Shown here: positions 25,705-35,770 of the stretch, one piece after another | Position numbering within the stretch: position 1 is the first letter of the stretch | How the letters are laid out: the number at the start of each line of letters is the position of its first letter | NCBI GenBank assembly: GCA_004210455.1 | Contig: SEFA01000020.1 | Location: 1 to 64,000 of the forward strand | Reading direction: 5' to 3' | Length of the DNA stretch: 64,000 nucleotides | From: Rubrivivax sp. | GTDB lineage: Bacteria > Pseudomonadota > Gammaproteobacteria > Burkholderiales > Burkholderiaceae_C | Program-made: the position numbers and the translations under genes | Notes under the pieces: model-generated | Told to the model about the DNA's origin: nothing | Databases searched by the model: none | The model's input: the letters and a program-made list of their open reading frames with translations, nothing else

Positions 25705-26919
25705 ATGAAGAACTACAACGAGATGGAAGTCGCCGGCGGCGTGCCGGTGAAGATGTGGACGCAGGGGGTGCCCGTCGAAGATGAAGCGCGCAAGCAGCTG
25801 ATGAATGCCGCGAAGCTGCCGGTGGTGTTCAAGCACATCGCGGCGATGCCCGACGTCCACCTGGGCATCGGCGCGACCATCGGCTCGGTGATCCCGACGC
25901 TGAAGGCGATCATCCCGGCCGCGGTCGGCGTCGACATCGGCTGCGGGATGATGGCCTGCAAGACCACGCTGCGCGCGGAAGACCTGCCGGACAACCTGGG
26001 CCCGCTGCGTTCCGCGATCGAGGCCGCCGTGCCGCACGGCCGCAACCCCAAGGGTCGCGACGAAGGCGCATGGGAGAACCCGCCCGACATGGTCGACGCG
26101 GCCTGGGCGACGCTCGAGGCGGACTTCACCGAGCTCTGCCGCGACTACCCGAAGCTGAAGAACACCAACAACCACAAGCACCTGGGCACGCTCGGGACGG
26201 GGAACCACTTCATCGAGGTCTGCCTGGATGAACTGGGCTTCGTGTGGTTCATGCTGCATTCGGGTTCGCGCGGCGTCGGGAACGCGATCGGCACGATGTT
26301 CATCGAGCTGGCGAAGAAGGACGCGATGCAGCATCAGGCCAACCTGCCCGATGCGAACCTGGCGTACTTCGAGGAAGGCGCGAAGTACTTCGGCGACTAC
26401 GTCCGCGCGGTCGGCTGGGCGCAGAAGTTCGCGGAGACCAACCGCGAGGTGATGATGCGTCGCGTGATCGGCGCCGCCAAGAAGGTGATCGGGAAGAAGT
26501 TCGAGAGCCACATCGAGGCGGTGAACTGCCACCATAACTACGTGCAGAAGGAGACCCACTTCGGGCAGGACGTGTTCGTGACCCGCAAGGGCGCCGTCAG
26601 CGCGAAGAAGGGGCAGATGGGGATCATCCCCGGCAGCATGGGTGCGCGCAGCTACATCGTGCGCGGCAAGGGCAACCCGGAGAGCTTCGAGAGCTGCTCG
26701 CACGGGGCCGGCCGCACGATGAGCCGCACGGAGGCCAAGCGCCGCTTCACGCTGAAGGACCAGCGCGCCGCCACCGAGGGCGTCGAGTGCCGCAAGGACG
26801 CCGAAGTCATCGACGAGATCCCGATGGCCTACAAGGACATCGACGCGGTCATGGCGGCCCAGCAGGACCTGGTGGAAGTGGTGCACACGCTCAAGCAGGT
26901 GGTGTGTGTGAAGGGATGA
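25705..26919 (+). CDS. rtcB: RtcB 3'-phosphate RNA ligase
   Basis: 404 residues, close to the 408 of E. coli RtcB. It joins 2',3'-cyclic phosphate or 3'-phosphate RNA ends to 5'-OH ends using GTP and Mn2+. The metal and guanylate sites are visible: MPDVHLGIGATIGSVIP, AAVGVDIGCGMMA (metal Cys), LGTLGTGNHFIEVC, LHSGSRGVGN, CHHNYV and, near the C-terminus, SHGAGRTMSRTEAKR (guanylylated-His neighbourhood). The start at 25705 has GGAACGG upstream, so 25693 is less likely. It begins 21 bases after the base of Y RNA 2, so the RNAs are probably cut from the rsr-rtcB transcript. Confidence 0.96.
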   Translation: MKNYNEMEVAGGVPVKMWTQGVPVEDEARKQLMNAAKLPVVFKHIAAMPDVHLGIGATIGSVIPTLKAIIPAAVGVDIGCGMMACKTTLRAEDLPDNLGPLRSAIEAAVPHGRNPKGRDEGAWENPPDMVDAAWATLEADFTELCRDYPKLKNTNNHKHLGTLGTGNHFIEVCLDELGFVWFMLHSGSRGVGNAIGTMFIELAKKDAMQHQANLPDANLAYFEEGAKYFGDYVRAVGWAQKFAETNREVMMRRVIGAAKKVIGKKFESHIEAVNCHHNYVQKETHFGQDVFVTRKGAVSAKKGQMGIIPGSMGARSYIVRGKGNPESFESCSHGAGRTMSRTEAKRRFTLKDQRAATEGVECRKDAEVIDEIPMAYKDIDAVMAAQQDLVEVVHTLKQVVCVKG

Positions 26920-26935
26920 GGGATGGGAGAAGAAG

Positions 26936-28312
26936 ATGAACTGGAAGGATTGGTTCGAGAGGCTCAGGGAAGAACCCGCCTCGACGTGGGACGCTCACGC
27001 ATGGATGGCACATCTCGATGCGCCGAGCGGCTTCGAGCGCGAGGAGGCGGCCCGCAACCTGGCACGCCTGCGGGCGCCGGAAGCGTTGCCCGGTTTGCTG
27101 GTGCGCCTCAACGACTGGGTCCCGGCGGTGCGCGCCGCGGCGCGGGAAGCGGTCGGCCTCTATCTGACTGACGAGCTGCTGCCCGCGTGGCCGGCCGCGC
27201 TTCCTGCGATGGTCCATCTGCTACGTGGCAAGCGGGATGACCACTGGCCGATGCTGTCGGCGATCGGCGGCTTTCTCGGCCAGCCCGCCCGCGCGGGCGT
27301 GTTCGTCGGCGCGCAGGCGCCCACGGACCCGGCGGTGCGCCGCTGGCTGGTCGGCATCGAATGGCACGCGACCGGCGAAGCCGCGCGTGCCGCCATGCTG
27401 ACGGCCCGTATGGGCAGCGCCGACATCGTCGACGCCCTGTGGGCGCTTCGCCAGGTGGATCAACTCGGCAGCGCAGCGGCACGTCCGGCGCTGTGGCTGA
27501 ACGCCTGCGAGAACCCGCATGGCATCGTTCGGGCGCAAGCGCTGAGGCGACTCTGCGCCGAGGCGCCCGAGATCGGCGCGGCCACTGCGGTCCGGATGGC
27601 GCTCGACGCCACGACCGGCGTGCGCGACGTCGCGATCGCGCAGCTGCGCAAGTCCGGCGGCATCGACGACGTGCGCGCGACCGCGGAGGCGCTGCTGCGG
27701 ACGCCGTCGCAGGCACCGCGCGGCGGCGCTCCGGCGCTGCTGTTCCTCGCCGCCGTCGATCCCGCGGGAAGAAGCGCCCGCGCCGAGGCACTGATGGCGC
27801 GGGTCGGCGCCGACAAGCCCGTCGCCCGGGTGCGCGCGCTGGCGCTGCAGCATCTGATCGCGACGACGACCGGCGACGCCCAGGACGAGTGGATCCTCAC
27901 CGCCCTGCGCGACGGATCCGCCGTGGTCCAGCGCGTCGCGGTCCACGCGATCGCGAACGGCGCCGGCGCGCCGGGGCCGGGGACGCTGTGGCCGGTGATG
28001 CTGGGACACGGCACACGGGACGCCTTCCTTCGCGGACTGCGGATCCTCCAGCACTGGGGACTGTGGATTCAGCTGGAGTCGCTGCTGACGCTCTTCCAGT
28101 CTCGCAGCCCGGTCGAACGCCGCGACGAACTCGTCTCGGCGCTGCAGCAGTGGTTGCGCTCGACGCGGTCGGGCGTGACGCCGCCGCCGGAGCCTCAGGC
28201 CTCCACGCTGCGCACCTTGTGGGACGCCTGCGAAACGACGATGCCGCCTTCGCTGCGTCATCAGATGGATTTCGAGCTGAACGGCATCGGGCTGCTGCAG
28301 ACGTCGCGGTGA
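26936..28312 (+). CDS. HEAT-like repeat protein between rtcB and rtcA
   Basis: 458 residues with no catalytic motif I recognise. From about residue 30 it is built of paired helices in the HEAT/armadillo style (for example FEREEAARNLARLRAPEALP, VPAVRAAAREAVG, GVRDVAIAQLRKSGGIDD, VVQRVAVHAIANG), with several Trp-rich patches. It starts 16 bases after the rtcB stop behind GGGAGAAG, so it is translated from the repair operon. Such solenoids usually bind proteins or RNA. I infer an adaptor or RNA-holding role in repair, with no direct evidence. It is not part of the basic rtcBA unit of E. coli. Confidence 0.85.
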   Translation: MNWKDWFERLREEPASTWDAHAWMAHLDAPSGFEREEAARNLARLRAPEALPGLLVRLNDWVPAVRAAAREAVGLYLTDELLPAWPAALPAMVHLLRGKRDDHWPMLSAIGGFLGQPARAGVFVGAQAPTDPAVRRWLVGIEWHATGEAARAAMLTARMGSADIVDALWALRQVDQLGSAAARPALWLNACENPHGIVRAQALRRLCAEAPEIGAATAVRMALDATTGVRDVAIAQLRKSGGIDDVRATAEALLRTPSQAPRGGAPALLFLAAVDPAGRSARAEALMARVGADKPVARVRALALQHLIATTTGDAQDEWILTALRDGSAVVQRVAVHAIANGAGAPGPGTLWPVMLGHGTRDAFLRGLRILQHWGLWIQLESLLTLFQSRSPVERRDELVSALQQWLRSTRSGVTPPPEPQASTLRTLWDACETTMPPSLRHQMDFELNGIGLLQTSR

Positions 28313-28384
28313 CGCCGGCGTCGACGACGGTCGATCCGAAGAACTTCGAACAAGACACAAGACAGAAGACCAAGAGAGAAAGGC

Positions 28385-28416
28385 GCGGACCCGCGGCGCA
28401 TCGCCGCGGGGACCGC
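28385..28416 (+). other. Strong hairpin in the spacer before rtcA
   Basis: CCCGCGGCG and CGCCGCGGG pair perfectly around CAT (28390-28410), extended by GCGG/CCGC outside. No T-run follows, so it is more likely an mRNA stability or processing element than a terminator. The 112-base spacer is otherwise without a gene. Confidence 0.55.
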
Positions 28417-28442
28417 GAGAAGAGATGAAGATCAGGGAGAAC

Positions 28443-29495
28443 ATGGTGGAACTGGACGGCTCGCACGGCGAAGGCGGCGGCCAGATCCTGCGAACGGCGT
28501 TGGCGCTCGCGATGTGCACCGGCACGCCGCTGCGCATCGATCGCATCCGCGCGAAGCGCCCCAAGCCGGGTCTGATGCGCCAGCACCTGACCTGCGTGCT
28601 CGCCGCGCAGGAGGTCTGCGGCGCGACGGTGGTCGGGGCGGAACTCGGCTCGCAGGCGCTGGAGTTCCGGCCCGGCCAGGTGCACGCCGGCGACTACCGC
28701 TTCGCGGTCGGTACCGCGGGCAGCTGCACGCTGGTGCTGCAGACCGTGCTGCCGCCGCTGATGCTGGCCGACGCGCCCAGCCGCCTGCACCTGTCCGGCG
28801 GGACGCACAACCCGATGGCGCCGCCCTTCCATTTCCTGCAGCGCAGCTTCGCGCCGCTGATGCGCCGTGCGGGCGCGAAGCTGGACCTGACACTGCGTCG
28901 TCACGGCTTCTACCCCGCCGGCGGCGGCGAGATCGAGGCCGCGATCACGCCGGCCGAAGGCGGCCTGCGCCCGTTCGACCTGCTCGAACGCGGCGAGCCG
29001 CTGGAAGCTTTCGCCGAAGTGCTGGCGCCCGCGCTGCCGCGCGGCGTCGCCGATCGCGAGCTCGAGGCCCTGCAGCATCTGACGGGCTGGGACAGCCACC
29101 AGCTGCGCGTCGGCACGGCGCGCCAGAACGAAGGCCCCGGCAACGCGCTGATGACGACGCTCGCGTACGAGCAGTTGACCGAGGTCTTCATCGCCTTCGG
29201 AGAACGCGGCCTGTCGGCGGAGGACGTGGCGCGCGCGGTCTTCACGGAGATGCGCGCGTACGAACTCTCCGCCGGCGCCGTCGGTCCGCACCTCGCCGAT
29301 CAACTGACGCTGCCGCTGGCGCTGGCGGTGGCAGGTTCCGGCCGACCGGCGGCATACACCTGCACGGAATTGACCGAACACAGCCGCACCAACTTCGGCG
29401 TCATCGAGCGCTTCCTGGACGTGCGTTTCGACTCGCACCTGGAAGTCTCCCGTGCCGGCAACGCCTGGCGCGTGGACGTGCGGCCCGGGTCGTAA
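28443..29495 (+). CDS. rtcA: RtcA RNA 3'-terminal phosphate cyclase
   Basis: 350 residues. It activates RNA 3'-phosphate with ATP and turns it into a 2',3'-cyclic phosphate, the substrate for RtcB. The N-terminus VELDGSHGEGGGQILRTALAL is the family signature, followed by RAKRPKPGLMRQHLT, the GTAGSCTLVLQTVLPPL segment and HGFYPAGGGEIEA. The adenylylated His is that in ELTEHSRTNFGVIERFL. The ATG at 28443 has AGGGAG upstream and fits homologue length; the ATG at 28425 is a weaker alternative. Last gene of the repair operon; the next gene begins 93 bases on. Confidence 0.95.
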   Translation: MVELDGSHGEGGGQILRTALALAMCTGTPLRIDRIRAKRPKPGLMRQHLTCVLAAQEVCGATVVGAELGSQALEFRPGQVHAGDYRFAVGTAGSCTLVLQTVLPPLMLADAPSRLHLSGGTHNPMAPPFHFLQRSFAPLMRRAGAKLDLTLRRHGFYPAGGGEIEAAITPAEGGLRPFDLLERGEPLEAFAEVLAPALPRGVADRELEALQHLTGWDSHQLRVGTARQNEGPGNALMTTLAYEQLTEVFIAFGERGLSAEDVARAVFTEMRAYELSAGAVGPHLADQLTLPLALAVAGSGRPAAYTCTELTEHSRTNFGVIERFLDVRFDSHLEVSRAGNAWRVDVRPGS

Positions 29496-29588
29496 CCACG
29501 ATGAAACGCGGCGCCCGCGCGCCGCGTCACAATCCCGCACCGCGCGCCCATCCGGGCGCGTTCCCATTCCAGAACGTGCACGTCCACC

Positions 29589-30566
29589 ATGAGCCACGCC
29601 CTTCCGCTGCAGCAGCACCTCCCGACCGCCAGCCCGCTCGCCTACGGCTGCATGGGCCTGGGCGGCCACTGGGACGACTCGCCGTTCACCGGCGCCCACG
29701 TCGATCACGCGCAGGCCGCCGTCGAGGCCGCGCTGGACATCGGCGTCACGCTGTTCGACCACGCCGACATCTACACCCGCGGCAAGGCCGAATCGGTCTT
29801 CGGCGAACTGTTCCGCCGCCAGCCCTCGCTGCGCGACCGCATCGTGCTGCAGAGCAAGTGCGGCATCCGCTTCGCCGACGATGAAGGCCCGGGCCGCTAC
29901 GACCTGTCCGGCGATTACATCGTCCAGGCGGTCGAAGCCAGCTTGAAGCGCCTGGGCACCGAGCGCCTGGACATCCTGCTGCTGCATCGGCCGGATCCGC
30001 TGATGCAGCCGGCCGAGATCGCCGAAGCCTTCCAGCGCCTGCGCGCGGCGGGCAAGGTGAGCCATTTCGGCGTGTCCAACATGAACGTCGGCCAGATGGC
30101 CTGGCTGGGGCGGGCGCTGGACCAGCCGCTGGTGGTGAACCAGCTGGAACTCGGTCTCGGCCATCTGGAGCCGCTGGACGCGGGCACCTGCTTCAACGAC
30201 CGCCAGGCCGCGGCACGCCCCGGCGCGCTGGCGTGGACCGGCACGCTCGAACATTGCCAGCAGCACGGCATCCAGCTGCAGGCCTGGGCCGCGCTGGCCC
30301 GTGGCCGCTTCAGCGGGGAAACCGCCCAGGACCCCGCCGACGAAGCCGCTCGCGTCCTGGTCCAGAAGCTGGCGCAGGAACACGGCGTGAGCACCGAAGG
30401 CATCCTGCTGGCGTGGCTGATGAAGCATCCCGCCCGCATCCAGCCCGTCATCGGCTCGGCCAGCCCCGACCGCATCCGCGCCTGCGGCGATGCGTTGAAG
30501 GTCCAGCTCAGCCGCAACGAGTGGTATGCGCTGTACGTGGCGGCGCGTGGCGCGCCCTTGCCCTGA
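29589..30566 (+). CDS. Aldo/keto reductase, YdhF-like
   Basis: 325-residue NADPH-dependent oxidoreductase with the (beta/alpha)8 barrel of aldo/keto reductases. The catalytic tetrad is visible as Asp and Tyr in FDHADIYTRG, Lys in IVLQSKCGIRF and His in ILLLHRPDPLM. The cofactor-binding end contains ILLAWLMKHPARIQPVIGSASPDRI, split by the usual helix. Best resemblance is to the E. coli YdhF group, whose natural substrate is not established. It follows rtcA on the same strand but with a 93-base gap, so membership in the repair operon is doubtful. Confidence 0.88.
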   Translation: MSHALPLQQHLPTASPLAYGCMGLGGHWDDSPFTGAHVDHAQAAVEAALDIGVTLFDHADIYTRGKAESVFGELFRRQPSLRDRIVLQSKCGIRFADDEGPGRYDLSGDYIVQAVEASLKRLGTERLDILLLHRPDPLMQPAEIAEAFQRLRAAGKVSHFGVSNMNVGQMAWLGRALDQPLVVNQLELGLGHLEPLDAGTCFNDRQAAARPGALAWTGTLEHCQQHGIQLQAWAALARGRFSGETAQDPADEAARVLVQKLAQEHGVSTEGILLAWLMKHPARIQPVIGSASPDRIRACGDALKVQLSRNEWYALYVAARGAPLP

Positions 30567-30569
30567 GGA

Positions 30570-31625
30570 TCAGAACGCGACGCTGAGCTCGGTCACGAGC
30601 GCCGCCGCGCCGATCTCGCGCACGGCGGCGAAGTTCTGGCCCGACCACAGCGGCGAGAAGTCACCGCTGCCTTGTGCCTCGGCCTTCGCGCGCAGCGGCG
30701 CGACGCTGGAGGTCGCCAGCGGGAACTGCGGCGCCGCCTCATTCAACGGACCGACCTCGCGCATGTAGCGATTGACGATGCCACGCGCCGGACGACCCGT
30801 GAAGAGATTCGTCACCGCCGTGTGGTGATTCGCCGGATCGCGCAGCGCCGCCCGATGCGGCGCGCTCGTCGTCGCTTCATCGCACAGCAGGAAGGCCGTG
30901 CCCAGTTGCACCGCCGACGCCCCCAGCGCCAGCGCCGCGCGGATGCCGCGCACATCGGCGATGCCGCCCGCCGCGATCACCGGCACCCTCACCGCGCGCA
31001 CGATCTGCGGCAGCAAGGCCATCGTGCCCGGTTGTCGCGTCAGGTCGTCGCTGAGGAAATGGCCCCGATGGCCCCCCGCCTCCCAGCCCTGCGCGATCAC
31101 GCCGTCGGCGCCGTGCGCCTCCAGCCAGCGGGCCTCGTCGACCGTGGTCGCGCTGCCCAGCACCAGACTGCCCCAGCCCTTCACGCGGGCGACCAACGCC
31201 GGCGACGGCAGTCCGAAATGGAAGCTCATCACCGGCGGCTTGAACGGCTCGACCAGATCGGCGATCTCCACGGTGAACGGCGCTCGCCCGGGACCGGCCT
31301 TGATCTGCGCGGGATCGATGCCGAACTCGGCGTAGTACGGGCCGAGCCGGTCGCGCCAGCGCGACTCGCGCGCCTCGTCCGGCGTCGGCGAGGCGTGGGC
31401 GAAGAAGTTGACGTTGAACGGCTTGTCCGTCCCGTCGCGCAACGCCTTCAGCTCCTGCTGGAGCGTTTCCGGCGTCAGCATCGCCGCGGGCAGCGAGCCG
31501 AGCCCGCCGGCATTGCTCACCGCGAGCGCCAGCCGCGCGTCCTGCACGCCGGCCATCGGCGCCTGGATCAGCGGCAGCCGGGTGCCGAGGAAGAAGGGAG
31601 CGAACGGCGCGCTGGAGAGGGACAT
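30570..31625 (-). CDS. Nitronate monooxygenase family flavoprotein
   Basis: 351 residues. It shows the FMN-dependent TIM barrel of the nitronate monooxygenase/2-nitropropane dioxygenase family: PLIQAPMAGVQDARLALAVS with GGLGSLPAA near the N-terminus, GADGVIAQGWEAGGHRG, the phosphate-binding VPVIAAGGIADVRGIRAALALGA, and VQLGTAFLLCDEAT. It detoxifies alkyl nitronates in known members. ATG 31625 begins the conserved sequence; the frame to 31703 adds unrelated residues. It is convergent with the aldo/keto reductase, 3 bases between stops. Confidence 0.88.
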   Translation of the reverse strand: MSLSSAPFAPFFLGTRLPLIQAPMAGVQDARLALAVSNAGGLGSLPAAMLTPETLQQELKALRDGTDKPFNVNFFAHASPTPDEARESRWRDRLGPYYAEFGIDPAQIKAGPGRAPFTVEIADLVEPFKPPVMSFHFGLPSPALVARVKGWGSLVLGSATTVDEARWLEAHGADGVIAQGWEAGGHRGHFLSDDLTRQPGTMALLPQIVRAVRVPVIAAGGIADVRGIRAALALGASAVQLGTAFLLCDEATTSAPHRAALRDPANHHTAVTNLFTGRPARGIVNRYMREVGPLNEAAPQFPLATSSVAPLRAKAEAQGSGDFSPLWSGQNFAAVREIGAAALVTELSVAF

Positions 31626-31706
31626 GGCGGCGGATCCTGGACTCGAACAGACGGGTCCCGATGATCGCGCAAGGTCGATGCCCCTGTCAGGCCGTGGGCT
31701 CACACC

Positions 31707-31922
31707 TCACTTGCAGGTGAAGCTCTTCGCGTTCACTTCCTTGACGTTGCCCGCGCCGCAGGTGGCGGTGGCCTGCTCGCTCATCTTGCGGACGTCTTCC
31801 ATGCGCTGGGTGTTGGCCTCGGTGCTGTTGGGCGCGATGACGCAGCCGGTGGACAGGACGGCCGCGGCGCCGGCAAGCAGCAGGGTCATCGAGCGGGCAA
31901 CAGCGGTGGAGCGGATGGTCAT
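31707..31922 (-). CDS. Small lipoprotein (71 aa)
   Basis: Signal MTIRSTAVARSMTLLLAGAA leads to lipobox LSTGC (Cys 27). The mature part is 45 residues with two further Cys (TCGAGNVKEV, SFTCK) able to form one disulfide. No family recognised. Same strand as the nitronate monooxygenase gene, 81 bases upstream of it. Confidence 0.65.
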   Translation of the reverse strand: MTIRSTAVARSMTLLLAGAAAVLSTGCVIAPNSTEANTQRMEDVRKMSEQATATCGAGNVKEVNAKSFTCK

Positions 31923-32211
31923 GGTGAGTTCCCTCGGGAGTTGAGATCGAGGCGCAGTCTAGGCAGCCACGCGCACGGCGGATGTCGCTGCGACAGTCCG
32001 TCATGCGGACGGGATGAACGGCACGGGGGTGCGATGCACCGGAGGACGAGGGAGGGAACCCTCTCGACGCCACGAGCACTCTGCTCGGGATGTCCCTTCG
32101 ATCAGGGGCCGTGCGCATGTCGCGCATTACCCCCGTTCACACGTGCTTGACGAAGGACCGCTACGCTGCGCGTCTCGTCCTGCGGTCCAGCGGGGCGATC
32201 CAGGAGTTGCC

Positions 32212-32667
32212 GTGACTGACCTTCGTTCGATCCAGCGCCCTGCGACCGCGGTCCGCGCCGTGGTCGCGGTGGCGGTCCTGTGCGCGCTGCTGAGCGCCTG
32301 CGGGTCGGACTCGACCGGGCGCAAGCCCGAGATGACCGCCCATGAAACCGCGCAGCACGACCGCTGCGTCGCGCTGCTGCGTCCGATGCTGCACGGCCAG
32401 CCGGTGCGCTCGACGGCCGTCGAGCACGGCGCGCAGGGCCTCGATTACGTCTGGGTGAACGCCGAGGTCCATGACGACGACGACGACCTGGACCGTCGAC
32501 TCGCCAAGGGCACGAAGCTGGGCGGTCATTGCCAGTTCGAGGCCGGCGGCGAGGCCGTGCATCTGCATGTCTACGCGCTGGACGACGAGGCCGAGCAGGC
32601 CCCGGCCCCCCAATACCGCTACGTCGCCGGTCCGCGCGGCGCGATGATGGCCGCCGGCGCGCACTGA
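32212..32667 (+). CDS. Lipoprotein of unknown function (151 aa)
   Basis: Starts at GTG 32212 behind AGGAG. The signal peptide ends in lipobox LSAC, followed by GSDSTGRKPEMT. The mature domain has a VWVNAEVHDDDDDLDRRLAKG acidic patch and ends in an aromatic strand (PQYRYVAGPRG). The longer frame to 32014 lacks a start signal. No family recognised. The 289 bases upstream (31923-32211) hold no gene I can support. Confidence 0.68.
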   Translation: MTDLRSIQRPATAVRAVVAVAVLCALLSACGSDSTGRKPEMTAHETAQHDRCVALLRPMLHGQPVRSTAVEHGAQGLDYVWVNAEVHDDDDDLDRRLAKGTKLGGHCQFEAGGEAVHLHVYALDDEAEQAPAPQYRYVAGPRGAMMAAGAH

Positions 32668-32749
32668 CGGCAGCGACCGGCGGCCCGCGCGCCGGCCGAC
32701 GCGCCGGTTCGGCGGATACTGCCGGATCCCTCGACTCGCGGGAGCGCGC

Positions 32750-35332
<2,583 letters not shown>

Positions 35333-35386
35333 ACGTCCAGAACGACCTGAACGAACGAATCCAACGAACCGACCGAGCCGGACCCC

Positions 35387-35770
35387 ATGCTGCTTCGCAT
35401 CCATCACACCGCGATCATCTGCGCCGACTACGCGCGCTCGCGGCGTTTCTACACCGAGGTCCTGGGCCTGCGCGTGATCGCGGAGACCTACCGCGAAGCA
35501 AGGCGCTCCTACAAGCTGGACCTGGCGCTGCCCGACGGCGGACAGATCGAGCTCTTCAGCTTCCCCGACGCGCCGCCGCGGCCGTCGTACCCGGAGGCGC
35601 AGGGGCTGCGCCACCTGGCCTTCGAGGTCGCCGACGTCGAGGCCGGCAAGCGCGCACTGGAGGCCAAGGGGATCGCCGTCGAGCCGGTGCGCGTCGACGA
35701 GCTCACCGGGAAGCGCTTCACCTTCTTCGCCGACCCGGACGGGCTGCCGCTGGAGCTCTACGAGCGCTGA
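35387..35770 (+). CDS. gloA2: VOC-family protein, YaeR/GloA2 type
   Basis: 127 residues, one glyoxalase-fold module of the vicinal-oxygen-chelate superfamily. The YaeR hallmarks are RIHHTAIICADYARSRRFY, ETYREARRSYKLDLAL, IELFSFPDAPPRPSYPEA and the C-terminal GKRFTFFADPDGLPLELYE; metal ligands would be His near the start and the two Glu. It is related to lactoylglutathione lyase, but the physiological substrate of YaeR is not settled. It overlaps the convergent PPR gene by about 50 bases at the 3' end. Confidence 0.88.
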   Translation: MLLRIHHTAIICADYARSRRFYTEVLGLRVIAETYREARRSYKLDLALPDGGQIELFSFPDAPPRPSYPEAQGLRHLAFEVADVEAGKRALEAKGIAVEPVRVDELTGKRFTFFADPDGLPLELYER

